Made by a program: the position numbers and the translations under genes | Assembly (NCBI GenBank): GCA_019358975.1 | Contig: JAHHIL010000002.1 | Location: 124,001-188,000 of the forward strand | Direction: 5' to 3' | Source of the DNA: Trichocoleus desertorum ATA4-8-CV12 | GTDB taxonomy: Bacteria; Cyanobacteriota; Cyanobacteriia; FACHB-46 | Length of the DNA stretch: 64,000 nt | Part shown: in pieces, positions 1-9,011 of the stretch | Layout of the letters: each line of letters starts with the position of its first letter | How positions within the stretch are numbered: position 1 is the stretch's first letter | Notes under the pieces: model-generated | The model's input: only the letters and a program-made list of their open reading frames with translations | Databases searched by the model: none | Told to the model about the DNA's origin: nothing

Positions 1-2
1 AA

Positions 3-197
3 CCCCAGCCTCAGCTAAAACCTGTCAACTCGACCCACCGACCCTCTGTTGTTTGTCCTCATGCTGGGTGGATCTATCGAAACTTGCCAGACCAAGGGTG
101 GTCTCTCACCTTTAGCCAAACGCTAGAACGACCTGCCCAGGAAGTCAAGGGTCTAGTTCTACCGTTAACTTATCGTGCTAAAGCACAGAAACTCTAA
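3..197 (+). CDS. 3' end of an unidentified protein gene (partial)
   Basis: The window opens inside a reading frame that runs without a stop for 64 codons and ends with TAA at 195-197. The other two forward frames close within this stretch. The translated end is protein-like, with aromatic and polar residues (GWIYRNLPDQGWSLTF) and a basic tail ending AKAQKL. I do not recognise the family, and the start lies outside the window. A hairpin overlaps the stop codon, which is consistent with a gene end here. The downstream transporter gene reads the same way about 100 bp later. Confidence 0.5.
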   Translation, partial: PQPQLKPVNSTHRPSVVCPHAGWIYRNLPDQGWSLTFSQTLERPAQEVKGLVLPLTYRAKAQKL

Positions 198-205
198 GAG
201 TTTCT
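187..205 (+). terminator. Hairpin overlapping the stop codon of the upstream gene
   Basis: Perfect 8-bp arms agaaactc (187-194) and gagtttct (198-205) flank the stop triplet taa. Only a broken T-run follows (gatagttttgat), so termination would be modest. Confidence 0.35.
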
Positions 206-293
206 GATAGTTTTGATAAACCCTTTGTGAGTGAGCAAAGATCTTGTCTCATTCCATACCAAGGGTTGCTCTTTTTTGCCCTTTCTAACTGCT

Positions 294-1778
294 ATGAACG
301 ACCCCTTCTCCACTGCGGACGCTGCCAACGTTTCAGAAGACAAGCTGAGTTTAAGTACCAAGCTGGCCTATGGAGCGGGAGATTTGGGGCCTGCAATTAC
401 AGCGAATTTGCTGGGCGTATTTTTGTTGTTCTTCTTCACGAGTGTGGCAGGACTAGGGGCAGGGTTAGCCGCCAATATCTTGATGATTGGCAAGGTGTGG
501 GATGCAGTCAACGACCCGGTTGTCGGCACATTGAGCGATCGCACAAAGAGTCGCTGGGGTCGGCGGCATCCTTGGATGATTTTTGGAGCCATACCCTTTG
601 GCATTTTCTTCTTTTTACAATGGCTGGTGCCCCGCTTTAGCGATAACCCTGGAACCAACCAGTGGGGGTTGTTCTGGTATTACGTTGGCATCTCGATTTT
701 GTTCAACACGTTTTACACAGCTGTCAACCTACCGTATACCGCTTTAACGCCAGAACTTACCCAGGACTATAACGAGCGCACCAACCTCAACAGTTTTCGC
801 TTTGCCTTCTCCATTGGTGGCAGCATTCTCTCCTTAGTGTTAGCCCTAGTCGTTTTTAATACAGTCAAGGCTGACTCTGCCCAGCAGTATCTCGTTCTCG
901 CTGGCGTCTGCACCATTTTGTCAGTGCTGCCGATCTATTGGTGTGTTTGGGGCACCAGAAAACGAGTGAGTGTCACCGAACGACAACGCCAAGCGAGTAG
1001 TGATGGTACTGACCCTTTACCCTATTTGAAACAGCTACGCATTGTCTTTAGCAATCGCGCGTTTCTTTTTGTAGTTGGTATTTATCTTTGTTCTTGGATC
1101 GCTGTGCAAAATACAGTTGCAGTGATTCCTTACTTTGTCGTTAACTGGATGGGTCTATCCCAGAACACCTTCACTCAGGTGGTACTGGTCATTCAAGTGA
1201 CCGCTTTAATCATGCTGTTTGTCTGGAGCCGAGTGAGTGAGCGGTTGGGTAAAAAAGCGGTTTACTTCATGGGCATGAGCTTGTGGATCATCGCTGAAAT
1301 TGCTCTATTTTTCCTCCAGCCAGGGCAAGTACTGCTGATGTTTTTTCTGGCCTTTCTAGCGGGATTTGGCGTGTCAACTGCCTATCTGATTCCTTGGTCT
1401 ATGATGCCCGACGTGATTGAACTAGACGAGCTACAAACTGGACAGCGCCGTGAAGGAATTTTCTATGGCTTTATGGTGCTGCTCCAGAAAGTAGGACTCG
1501 CGTTCGGCTTATTTATGGTCGGCAAAGTTTTAGATGGAGCGGGTTTTATTGCGACCACTTCCGGACAGACGCCGCCCCAGCAACCTGAATCTGCTTTATT
1601 AGCAATTCGCTACTTAGTGGGGCCGTTACCCATCGTATTTCTGCTTCTGGGGTTAGGCTTGGCATATTTCTATCCCATTACTCGCGAAGTTCATGCTGAA
1701 GTTCTTTTAAAGCTTAGAGAGCGCAAAGCGAACCAAGGTAAAAGTCCTCACTCCGATGCTCCTGAGTCAAGCCTTTAG
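294..1778 (+). CDS. MFS transporter of the GPH (glycoside-pentoside-hexuronide:cation) symporter type
   Basis: Predicted inner-membrane sugar-cation symporter of about 494 residues with roughly twelve hydrophobic segments. The GPH signature is clear after the second segment: DAVNDPVVGTLSDRT followed by SRWGRRHPW (residues about 70-94 from the chosen start). The loop after the sixth span is charged and polar, as usual for the superfamily, and the ending is hydrophilic (KSPHSDAPESSL). I chose the ATG at 294 rather than an in-frame ATG at 231 because the extra 21 residues look like random sequence, whereas MNDPFSTADAAN leads directly into the conserved start. The substrate cannot be read from the sequence. 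The stop overlaps the stop of the convergent sensor kinase gene by 4 bp. Confidence 0.85.
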   Translation: MNDPFSTADAANVSEDKLSLSTKLAYGAGDLGPAITANLLGVFLLFFFTSVAGLGAGLAANILMIGKVWDAVNDPVVGTLSDRTKSRWGRRHPWMIFGAIPFGIFFFLQWLVPRFSDNPGTNQWGLFWYYVGISILFNTFYTAVNLPYTALTPELTQDYNERTNLNSFRFAFSIGGSILSLVLALVVFNTVKADSAQQYLVLAGVCTILSVLPIYWCVWGTRKRVSVTERQRQASSDGTDPLPYLKQLRIVFSNRAFLFVVGIYLCSWIAVQNTVAVIPYFVVNWMGLSQNTFTQVVLVIQVTALIMLFVWSRVSERLGKKAVYFMGMSLWIIAEIALFFLQPGQVLLMFFLAFLAGFGVSTAYLIPWSMMPDVIELDELQTGQRREGIFYGFMVLLQKVGLAFGLFMVGKVLDGAGFIATTSGQTPPQQPESALLAIRYLVGPLPIVFLLLGLGLAYFYPITREVHAEVLLKLRERKANQGKSPHSDAPESSL

Positions 1779-4700
1779 GCATCGATAGAGACGTCAGAGC
1801 CGTGCTGAATCGGCAGTGTTAACAAAAAAGTAGTCCATCCCGCCCCACTTTCTACTCGAATATTGCCTTTCAGCCGTTCTGCCAGTCGTTGGACTAGAGC
1901 CAAACCCAGACCTGTGCCACCTTGCTTCCAGGGGTCAGCATTCGGCACCCGATAAAATTTTTCAAAGATCCGAGGTAGCTCGGTGGCAGGAATTTCTACT
2001 TGATTGCGAAACGCCAAAGTAACGCTGGCTTTGCTTCCGGGCAGTGTGTTTTGGGGTTGGGGTTGGTAGTCAACCTGGAGGATAATCTGGCCTTGGGGTG
2101 GGGTGTATTTGCAAGCGTTGTTGAGCAGTTCGGCAATAATTCGGTTTAGGCTAGCTCGATCCGACACTAAGGGTGGAGGCTGTGACAAGAACTCTAAGCG
2201 CAAGATTTGTTGGTGCTGTTGCGATCGCGCCCGAAATGGTTCTAAGAGTTCGGGGAGCCAATCCTGCAAATTGAGTGACTCCACCACAAACATGGGATAA
2301 GAAGCAGCTTCAAGACGCTGTAAATCCAGAAGATCGTTGATCAGCTCCGCTTCACGGGTACATTCAGTCTGCAAAATCTGTAAGTAGCGCTCTTGTCGCT
2401 CTGGACTGGGCGCTATCCGCAGCATGTGAATCGCCATTTTCATGTTGGAGATGGGAGTCCGAAGCTCATGAGACACGGTGCTGAGGAAGTCATCTTTGAG
2501 CCGATTCAGCATCTCCAGTTCAGCCACTTGAGTTTGAGCTTTTTGGTAAAGGCGGGCTTGGCGGATGGCGATCGCGCACTGGTTTGCCACTTGTTGCACT
2601 AAGCGAATTTCTAGCTCATTAAAGACTGAACGGTTGGAACGAAAAAGCCAGAGATCTCCTAGTACTCCTTGGTCATCCAAGATCGGACAAGCCAGGATGG
2701 TAGATGCATGATGGATCTCTCGTACTCTAAAACCTGCATAGATCGAGAATTGTAAATACTGACCTTGTAAAAGCCGCTGGTAAACTTCTGGTCTATCAGC
2801 CATCTGAATGGTGTGACCAACCCCGGAAGGGCCAGTGCTGTAATCATGACTGATGGTAGAAGCTGTGTGGTCAAAATTGTAGAGTCCGGTGTCACAGCAG
2901 ATCGTACCCAAGCCCTGCGCTAACTCCTTGACAGTTGTGCTCAAGATGTAGTCTTCATCTAAACTATCGCGTACCTTATCGGTGATCCGCTTTAGCAGCG
3001 CTTCAAAATCTAGGGCTTGCTGTAGTTGCACCGTACGCTCTGCCACTTGCTGCTCTAGATCGGCATTTAAGCGTTGTACTTGCTCGTAAAGTTCCGATTG
3101 TTGAATGGCGATCGCCAATTGAGTAACGAGTCTTTGCAATGAATCAATTTCAAACGTTTCCCAATGACGCGGCGCAGAGCATTGGTGAACACACAGCAAG
3201 CCCCACAGCTGATCATTAGAAACAATGGGCACTAGCAAATTTGCTCGGATCTGGACTCGCTCTAGCAGTTCCAGATAGCAAGGCAGATAATTTGCTTGGT
3301 AAACATCATCAACCGCAGAAATCCGCCCCTGCTGATATTGGCCACTGTACTTTCTATCAAAACAGGGATCTTGGAGTGCGACATTCATCACTGATACACA
3401 ATCCAATGCCACTGATTCCACGATAAATTGTCCGGATTGCCCAGGAATAATCTGATAAATGGCAGCCCGCTCAACTTGGAGCAGGTTCCGCACCTCAGTC
3501 ACAGCGGTCTGGAGAATGTCATTCAAGTGCAGCGATCGCCGAATTCGCAAAGCAATATCAGCCAGTAAGCGATCGCGTTCTACCTGTTGCTGGAGCTGTA
3601 TTTCTGCCCGCTTACGTTCGGTAATATCCTTAAATGTGACAACCGCACCTTTTAAGATCCCTTGCTCACGGATGGGCGTACTTGTGTATTCCACTGGAAA
3701 CAGCGTGCCATCTTTGCGCCAAAACACATCTTCTAAGCCCTGCCGCACCACCCCATCCGCAAATACAGCGTAGATTGGGCAGTCTGTTTCCAAATGAGGC
3801 GTCCCATCTGCCCTGGAGTGATGAATCATGGCATGCATGGGTTTTCCGATCAACGCCTCTGCTTCCCAACCCACCATTCTAGAAGCAGCTGGATTCATGA
3901 AAGTCACGTGGCCTTGAATATCTAAGCCGTAAATGCCCTCCCCTGCCGAGTTTAAAATCAACTGGTTTTGATGGCTGAGGCGTTCTAGCAACTCCTGCGA
4001 TCGCTTTTGCTCGGTAATATCTGCAATCATCGCGATCGTGCCATTGACCTGTCCCTCAACGTTATACAGCGGCCCGACAGAAATGGTCAGATCAATCTGG
4101 GTATTATCCTGCCTTTGACGATGCACCTGTAAGCCCGTGAACGTCTTGCCCTGGCGTACATTTTGATAGAGCTGTTCAAATTCGGCTTGTTTACCATCAG
4201 GCACAATGGGCAGGGGTTGCCCCACCACAGCTACGTTTTCCCAGCCAAACAAAGCTTCGGCAGCAGCGTTCCATAGCTTCACATTACCCGCCTCATCCAG
4301 AGCAACAATGGCCAAGGGAGCAGTTTGGATCAACGCTTGCAAAACCTGATTCGTGTCTTGTAGTACTGCCTCAATGCGTTGATGCTGAGCAATCTCTGTC
4401 AAAAGCTGTTGCTCATGATTTTGAATTTCTAAATTTACCTGTTGGCGGTATTGACGAAAAAATCGACTCAGCCTTGGAGCTTCTTGTAGAAGTGGATCTA
4501 GATGTTCTTGCGCCCGCTGGTCAAATTCATAGGTGACTTCAGGATGCGTCTCTACCCAAACATGGCACAACTTTATATAAGCGAGAAGTACGCTCATATG
4601 GTTATAGTGGTAAGCCCCCAACACTCGACGCATCTCACTTTGGCAAGCTTTGGAAAGATCCAAGTTCAGGAAGACGTAAATTGCCCCGTTGAGAATACTT

Positions 4701-5080
4701 TCTTCCAGCAATGAGTTGGGTTCAGGCCATGTGATCAAAGGTACAGTTTGAGCCGCCAAACTATCAAGGTAAAATTTGATACTGGTTCCTTTAGGAGGCG
4801 GAGACTCTAATAACTTGACCACCTCAGAGGCCGACATTCCTAAGGGTCGCAAGGCGCAACTGTGGCAAATCATGCAGTAAGGAACGGCACAGTAGCGTGA
4901 CAGATAAGCTGCGAGCTTCTCTTTAAATAAAGGTGGCAAAGGATTGTTAAGATAAGCAAACAAAGTCTGCTGCCAGAGATTCTCTAAAATTTCTGGAGTT
5001 GGCTGAGCAGGGGCAAAGAAAGGTGGAAAAAAACCTAGCCGTTCTTCTATTTCTGCTTGGATTTGTTCGCTAGTTCGCAT
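1775..5080 (-). CDS. Multi-domain PAS/GAF sensor histidine kinase with Cys-rich N-terminal domain
   Basis: Cytoplasmic-looking two-component sensor kinase of 1101 residues without obvious membrane spans. Order: an N-terminal helical domain (about 1-210) holding C64, C69, C72, H73 and C75 (YCMICHSC), reminiscent of AhpD/carboxymuconolactone-decarboxylase-like CxxC folds; PAS about 240-360; PAS about 370-500, ending in a PAC-type ITERKRAE; GAF about 510-680; coiled coil; a second GAF about 700-855; HisKA with phospho-acceptor H871 in SHELRTP; HATPase with N-box ELLNNACKY (984-992) and GTGLGLAL. There is no receiver domain and no adjacent response regulator gene, so the partner is unknown. The C-terminal half is closely similar to the kinase at 52476. 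The N-terminal domain could sense redox or a metal, but that is inference. Confidence 0.9.
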   Translation of the reverse strand: MRTSEQIQAEIEERLGFFPPFFAPAQPTPEILENLWQQTLFAYLNNPLPPLFKEKLAAYLSRYCAVPYCMICHSCALRPLGMSASEVVKLLESPPPKGTSIKFYLDSLAAQTVPLITWPEPNSLLEESILNGAIYVFLNLDLSKACQSEMRRVLGAYHYNHMSVLLAYIKLCHVWVETHPEVTYEFDQRAQEHLDPLLQEAPRLSRFFRQYRQQVNLEIQNHEQQLLTEIAQHQRIEAVLQDTNQVLQALIQTAPLAIVALDEAGNVKLWNAAAEALFGWENVAVVGQPLPIVPDGKQAEFEQLYQNVRQGKTFTGLQVHRQRQDNTQIDLTISVGPLYNVEGQVNGTIAMIADITEQKRSQELLERLSHQNQLILNSAGEGIYGLDIQGHVTFMNPAASRMVGWEAEALIGKPMHAMIHHSRADGTPHLETDCPIYAVFADGVVRQGLEDVFWRKDGTLFPVEYTSTPIREQGILKGAVVTFKDITERKRAEIQLQQQVERDRLLADIALRIRRSLHLNDILQTAVTEVRNLLQVERAAIYQIIPGQSGQFIVESVALDCVSVMNVALQDPCFDRKYSGQYQQGRISAVDDVYQANYLPCYLELLERVQIRANLLVPIVSNDQLWGLLCVHQCSAPRHWETFEIDSLQRLVTQLAIAIQQSELYEQVQRLNADLEQQVAERTVQLQQALDFEALLKRITDKVRDSLDEDYILSTTVKELAQGLGTICCDTGLYNFDHTASTISHDYSTGPSGVGHTIQMADRPEVYQRLLQGQYLQFSIYAGFRVREIHHASTILACPILDDQGVLGDLWLFRSNRSVFNELEIRLVQQVANQCAIAIRQARLYQKAQTQVAELEMLNRLKDDFLSTVSHELRTPISNMKMAIHMLRIAPSPERQERYLQILQTECTREAELINDLLDLQRLEAASYPMFVVESLNLQDWLPELLEPFRARSQQHQQILRLEFLSQPPPLVSDRASLNRIIAELLNNACKYTPPQGQIILQVDYQPQPQNTLPGSKASVTLAFRNQVEIPATELPRIFEKFYRVPNADPWKQGGTGLGLALVQRLAERLKGNIRVESGAGWTTFLLTLPIQHGSDVSIDA

Positions 5081-5623
5081 AAGGCTTGCGAGTGGGATGC
5101 GGAAGGCAATTTCTGCTTGGTGTCTGTCGTTGATTTAAGCTCAGGCCCATTTCTAAGGTAATGACTTCGAGCTTACCAATCTCTCAACCATGCTCCTCAA
5201 GCTGAGTCATGCGACAAAACATTTCTTAAATATTTCTGCCTATTTTGTCGGCACGTAACCTTCATTTGAATTCAATATAGTTGCTTTAAGCCAGGTGCCA
5301 TTCTTGAGGTTTATTTCAACACACCAGCCTTCAAGTTTAACTGAGAAATTAATTCAGCTTTTGAAGCTACACCACTTCACTAATCAGTTTAATTTGCCCT
5401 CGGAAATGAATATTAGCTTTATATTCACCGAAACCCAATAAGCGTCCCAGGCTCCTGAGCTTTGGCTCTGCTAGTCATTCTTAAAAAATAAGATCTGATT
5501 TTAGGTTTTGCCCTAAAGTTCTAGGAGTCCTCATGCCCTTGTTAACCTAATCTTTACACTTTAGTTGTATTCTTCTCCTCGTTTGGTAGCAAGCAGTTCA
5601 GTAAAATTACTCGGAACCTGACC
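5081..5623. other. 543-bp divergent intergenic region upstream of the sensor kinase and pstS
   Basis: AT-rich non-coding stretch between two divergent genes. No convincing reading frame or RNA gene was seen. It carries the Pho box close to pstS. A 12-base string, atttctgcttgg, occurs inside the start of the kinase gene and again near 5109, a small direct repeat. The kinase promoter must lie here but could not be picked out. Confidence 0.6.
5541..5570 (+). promoter_or_regulatory. Three-repeat Pho box upstream of pstS
   Basis: Three 8-bp units with exact 3-bp spacers: gttaacct (5541-5548), ctttacac (5552-5559) and agttgtat (5563-5570). This is the architecture of cyanobacterial Pho boxes bound by the SphR/PhoB response regulator (tandem PyTTAAPyPy(T/A) repeats every 11 bp). 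The first unit matches best and the third is weak. The site ends 53 bp before the pstS ATG. Binding by SphR is inferred. Confidence 0.75.
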
Positions 5624-6757
5624 ATGTCGCTTCACTTCAATCTTGCTCGTCGAGCTTTTCTGACCTCCGCGATCGCACTGACGGTCGGTTTGGCTTCTTG
5701 CCAACAAACTCCCCCCAGCGGGCCTCAAGGCGGTAGTCCCGCGCCGGGCAATACTGCTGCCAATACCAATGCAGGTGGCGGTCAAACCATTGCTTTAAGC
5801 GGTGCCGGCGCTAGCTTCCCTAATCCGTTGTATCTACGCTGGTTCTCTGAGTACAACAAGCAAAACCCCACTGTTGAAATCAGTTACCAATCGGTTGGTA
5901 GTGGTGCTGGCGTTAAGCAATTTTTGGCCCAAACCGTAGACTTCGGTGCTTCAGATGCACCTCTACAAGCGGAGGAGCGACAAGGATTCCCCGCTCAGCG
6001 CGGCCAAGCTATTCAAATTCCCATGACAGGCGGCTCTGTAGTTTTTGCCTACAATCTAGATGGTGTTGACAACCTCAAGCTATCGCGCGAAACATACTGC
6101 GGCATTGTGCAAGGTGAAATCAAAACCTGGAATGACCCCCAGATTACCCAAGCTAATCCCGGAGTGAATCTCCCCAACACCCCCATCACCTTTGTTCACC
6201 GCTCTGATGGTAGCGGCACCACCTTTATCTTTACGACTCACCTCAAAGCTGCCTGCCCCAACTGGACCGCAGGTGCTTCTAAAGCGGTAGAATGGCCCGC
6301 TGGTTTCGTTGGTGCTAAAGGTAACGAAGGTGTCACCGCTCAAGTGCAGCAAACTCCAGGCGCGATCGGCTATACCGAGTACTCCTACGCCAAAGAGAAC
6401 AACCTCAAGTCAGCCTCCATCCAAAATAAAGCAGGCGAATTCGTCGCACCTACCCCTGAGTCATCTGCCAGAGCTTTTGCAGGCGTGACGGTTCCGGAAG
6501 ACTTTGCCCTAGTCATTCCTGATCCAGAAGCCAAAGAGGCTTATCCCATCAATGGTTTGACCTGGTTGTTGGTTTACAGCCAGTACGACGATCCAGCTAA
6601 AGCAGATGCGTTGAAAAATATGGTCAAGTGGGCACTCTCTAATGGAGATCAATATGCTCAGGAATTGGGCTATGTGCCATTACCAGATGATTTAGCCAAC
6701 CGAGTCGTTGCAACTCTTGATACCATTAAGGTTGCCGCAGCGACCCCGGCACAGTAA
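5624..6757 (+). CDS. pstS: Phosphate ABC transporter substrate-binding lipoprotein PstS
   Basis: Periplasmic phosphate-binding component of the high-affinity Pst transporter, 377 residues. The start shows LARRAFLTS (R9-R10, Tat-like), a hydrophobic stretch and a lipobox LASC with C26 as the likely lipid-anchored residue. A Gly/Pro/Asn-rich linker follows. Family motifs include GAGASFPNPLY, SVGSGAGVKQF, FGASDAPL and the phosphate-loop RSDGSGTT. The length is typical. It is the first gene of pstS-pstC-pstA-pstB, 53 bp after a Pho box, so phosphate-starvation control through SphS/SphR is expected. A hairpin terminator follows at once, which should make pstS transcripts more abundant than those of the permease genes. 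Confidence 0.97.
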   Translation: MSLHFNLARRAFLTSAIALTVGLASCQQTPPSGPQGGSPAPGNTAANTNAGGGQTIALSGAGASFPNPLYLRWFSEYNKQNPTVEISYQSVGSGAGVKQFLAQTVDFGASDAPLQAEERQGFPAQRGQAIQIPMTGGSVVFAYNLDGVDNLKLSRETYCGIVQGEIKTWNDPQITQANPGVNLPNTPITFVHRSDGSGTTFIFTTHLKAACPNWTAGASKAVEWPAGFVGAKGNEGVTAQVQQTPGAIGYTEYSYAKENNLKSASIQNKAGEFVAPTPESSARAFAGVTVPEDFALVIPDPEAKEAYPINGLTWLLVYSQYDDPAKADALKNMVKWALSNGDQYAQELGYVPLPDDLANRVVATLDTIKVAAATPAQ

Positions 6758-6775
6758 TCGATCTGGGATCTGGTT

Positions 6776-6813
6776 TTCCGTAGGCGGCTCCCCAGCTCCT
6801 ACGGAACGTTTTT
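6776..6813 (+). terminator. Intercistronic terminator between pstS and pstC
   Basis: Perfect 9-bp stem ttccgtagg (6776-6784) and cctacggaa (6798-6806) with a 13-nt loop, followed by cgttttta. It looks like a leaky rho-independent terminator or stabilising hairpin that lowers read-through into pstC, whose ribosome site agaggaa follows at about 6819-6825. Confidence 0.8.
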
Positions 6814-6829
6814 ATTAGTAGAGGAAATC

Positions 6830-7783
6830 ATGACTTTGCTGGCCAGAGATTCTCAAGCACCACTTCGGGCTCGGTCTCCAGTTTCCCGGTACATTGATAT
6901 TGGCTTTAAGGGGCTTACGGGCTTCTTTGGCATTGCTATCGGTCTAACCCTACTGGCGATCGCTTGGCAGGTAGCGAACCAATCCTGGCCTGCAATTCAG
7001 GAATTTGGCTTGAGTTTTTTGACGTCTACTACCTGGAACCCCGTTACTAACCAATACGGAGCCTGGCCAGCTATTTATGGCACTCTGGTCAGCTCTTTTA
7101 TTGCCCTGCTACTGGCATTACCTGTCGGCGTGGGGGTAGCGCTGTTTCTAAGTGAAGATTTCTTACCCCCCCGTATCCAACAGCCTTTAGTTTTTCTCAT
7201 TGAGTTACTCGCAGCCATTCCCAGTGTCGTGTACGGATTGTGGGGAATTTTCGTCCTGATTCCCTTTCTCGGCAAGCAGGCACTGTGGCTCCACCAAAAT
7301 CTCGGTTGGATTCCTTTCTTTAGCACCCCGCCTAGAGGGCCAGGGATGTACATCGCAGGTGTCATTCTGGCGATTATGACTCTGCCAATTATTGCTGCAA
7401 TTTCTCGCGATGCGTTAGTGTCAGTGCCACCTGAACTCCGGCAAGCTTCCTATGGTTTAGGGGCAACTCGTTGGGAAACGATTTTTAAGGTTATACTGCC
7501 GTCTGCTTTTTCCGGAATCGTTGGCGCTACAATGCTAGGCTTGGGACGAGCTTTGGGTGAAACAATGGCTGTCACGATGGTCATCGGCAACGCCAACACT
7601 GTCAGCCCATCAATTTTTTCTCCAGCTACTACGATCGCCTCTCTTTTAGCAAATCAGTTTGCCGAGGCATCAGGGTTACAAATTTCTTCGTTGATGTACA
7701 CGGCCCTAATCTTGTTTGGCTTAACGCTAGTAGTGAATATTCTGGCTGAAGTCTTGGTACGGACGATGCGGCAAAGCTTGTAG
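6830..7783 (+). CDS. pstC: Phosphate ABC transporter permease PstC
   Basis: One of the two inner-membrane permease subunits of the Pst transporter, 317 residues with six predicted spans. The N-terminal arm has SRYIDIGFKGLTG before the first span. The permease EAA-type loop is visible near residues 200-225 (PELRQASYGLGATRWETIFKVILPSA), followed by GRALGETMAVTMVIGN, typical of PstC. The start is supported by agaggaa 5 bp upstream of the ATG. It lies 72 bp after pstS across a terminator hairpin and 55 bp before pstA, so pstC and pstA should be co-transcribed by read-through from the Pho-box promoter. Confidence 0.96.
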   Translation: MTLLARDSQAPLRARSPVSRYIDIGFKGLTGFFGIAIGLTLLAIAWQVANQSWPAIQEFGLSFLTSTTWNPVTNQYGAWPAIYGTLVSSFIALLLALPVGVGVALFLSEDFLPPRIQQPLVFLIELLAAIPSVVYGLWGIFVLIPFLGKQALWLHQNLGWIPFFSTPPRGPGMYIAGVILAIMTLPIIAAISRDALVSVPPELRQASYGLGATRWETIFKVILPSAFSGIVGATMLGLGRALGETMAVTMVIGNANTVSPSIFSPATTIASLLANQFAEASGLQISSLMYTALILFGLTLVVNILAEVLVRTMRQSL

Positions 7784-7838
7784 TTTTACCGCTCAATTGC
7801 AGATTTAGTCGGAATCGGGTCTAGCAAATAGTGCTTAT

Positions 7839-8729
7839 ATGGCTAATCTTCCACCTTCCTTATCGTCGGAGCCTTCGTCTCGCAGCTTGATGCGATCACC
7901 GACTTCACCCCGGACCTTGTTTTCCACAGCCATGACTGGGTTGGTGTTTTTGGCAGCGGCGATCGCTTTATTACCTTTGATAGCAGTGCTCACCTACGTC
8001 ATCGTCAACGGTGCGGGTCGCCTGAATCTGGACTTGTTTACCCAATTGCCGCCGCCCCCATTAGTGAAGGGAGGTGGGTTTGGTAATGCCATCGTTGGCA
8101 CTTTGCTCACCGTCGGCATTGGCGCAGCTATCAGTATTCCAGTCGGGATCTTGGGCGCAATCTTTCTCTCAGAGTTTGCTAGAGATACAACTCTCGCCTC
8201 TTGGATTGACTTCTTCAACAATGTGCTCAGCGGCGTGCCTTCGATTGTAGTCGGTGTTTTCGCTTATGGCGTTGTAGTGCTCACTACAGGCACCTTCTCA
8301 GCAGTTGCCGGGGGAGTCGCCTTAGCTGTTCTAATGTTGCCTATTATCGTTAGAACCTCAGCAGAGTCACTCGAATCTGTTCCCAATGAAACTCGCCAAG
8401 CTGCATTGGGCTTAGGCGCGACCCAATTTCAAACCGTGACCCGTGTCGTTTTACCTGCGGCGATCCCAGCTATCTTGACAGGCGTAATGTTGTCCGTTGC
8501 GCGGGCTGCGGGCGAAACCGCTCCTCTCATTTTTACAGCTTTATTTAGCCAGTACTGGGTTCAAGGTGTCATGCAACCGACTCCTACCCTATCCGTACTG
8601 ATTTTTAATTACGCGATCGCACCTTACAAAAATCAGCAAGAACTTGCTTGGGCTGGATCACTGGTTCTTCTTACCTTAGTGTTAGTGACCAGCATTCTGG
8701 CCCGTTGGATCACTCGGCGTAAAAGTTAA
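7839..8729 (+). CDS. pstA: Phosphate ABC transporter permease PstA
   Basis: Second permease subunit of the Pst phosphate importer, 296 residues, six predicted spans. Motifs include GGFGNAIVGTL, PVGILGAIFLSEF, the coupling loop PNETRQAALGLGATQFQTV and VARAAGETAPLIFTALF, all characteristic of PstA. It pairs with PstC in the membrane and docks PstB from the cytoplasm. The upstream gap is 55 bp. Downstream there are 282 bp before pstB, long for an operon of this kind; they hold an imperfect hairpin (agcaac 8902-8907 with gttgct 8927-8932) but no T-run, so read-through remains possible. Confidence 0.96.
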   Translation: MANLPPSLSSEPSSRSLMRSPTSPRTLFSTAMTGLVFLAAAIALLPLIAVLTYVIVNGAGRLNLDLFTQLPPPPLVKGGGFGNAIVGTLLTVGIGAAISIPVGILGAIFLSEFARDTTLASWIDFFNNVLSGVPSIVVGVFAYGVVVLTTGTFSAVAGGVALAVLMLPIIVRTSAESLESVPNETRQAALGLGATQFQTVTRVVLPAAIPAILTGVMLSVARAAGETAPLIFTALFSQYWVQGVMQPTPTLSVLIFNYAIAPYKNQQELAWAGSLVLLTLVLVTSILARWITRRKS

Positions 8730-9011
8730 TTAGGGATTGATTAATTTTACTTAGCCGCGTGAAAAGAAAGATTGAATAGAATGTAAGATAACGGTGCGTA
8801 CTCATAGATGTTTGATGTTTGCGATCGCCTGCTTTGAGAGTTGGCTGCACCCGGAGATTTGGGTCTCAAGTTTATGACTTAATTGGATAAATATGTTTGA
8901 TAGCAACGCTTTGCATCTAAAGCAAGGTTGCTGGCTTTAATCTGAACACAAAGCATTCTGAACCATTTCAACAGCTTAAGAGGCGAACTAAATCCATACT
9001 TGGGTTGATTT

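Noticed and set aside
368-658. Minus-strand 96-codon frame inside the MFS gene
   Set aside because: Antisense to conserved membrane segments of the real gene; the product is a low-complexity Pro/Ser/Lys string with no family features.
3459-3773. Plus-strand 104-codon frame opposite the sensor kinase
   Set aside because: Lies antisense to the PAS and GAF region, Ser/Arg/Cys-rich like a frame shadow, with no ribosome site.
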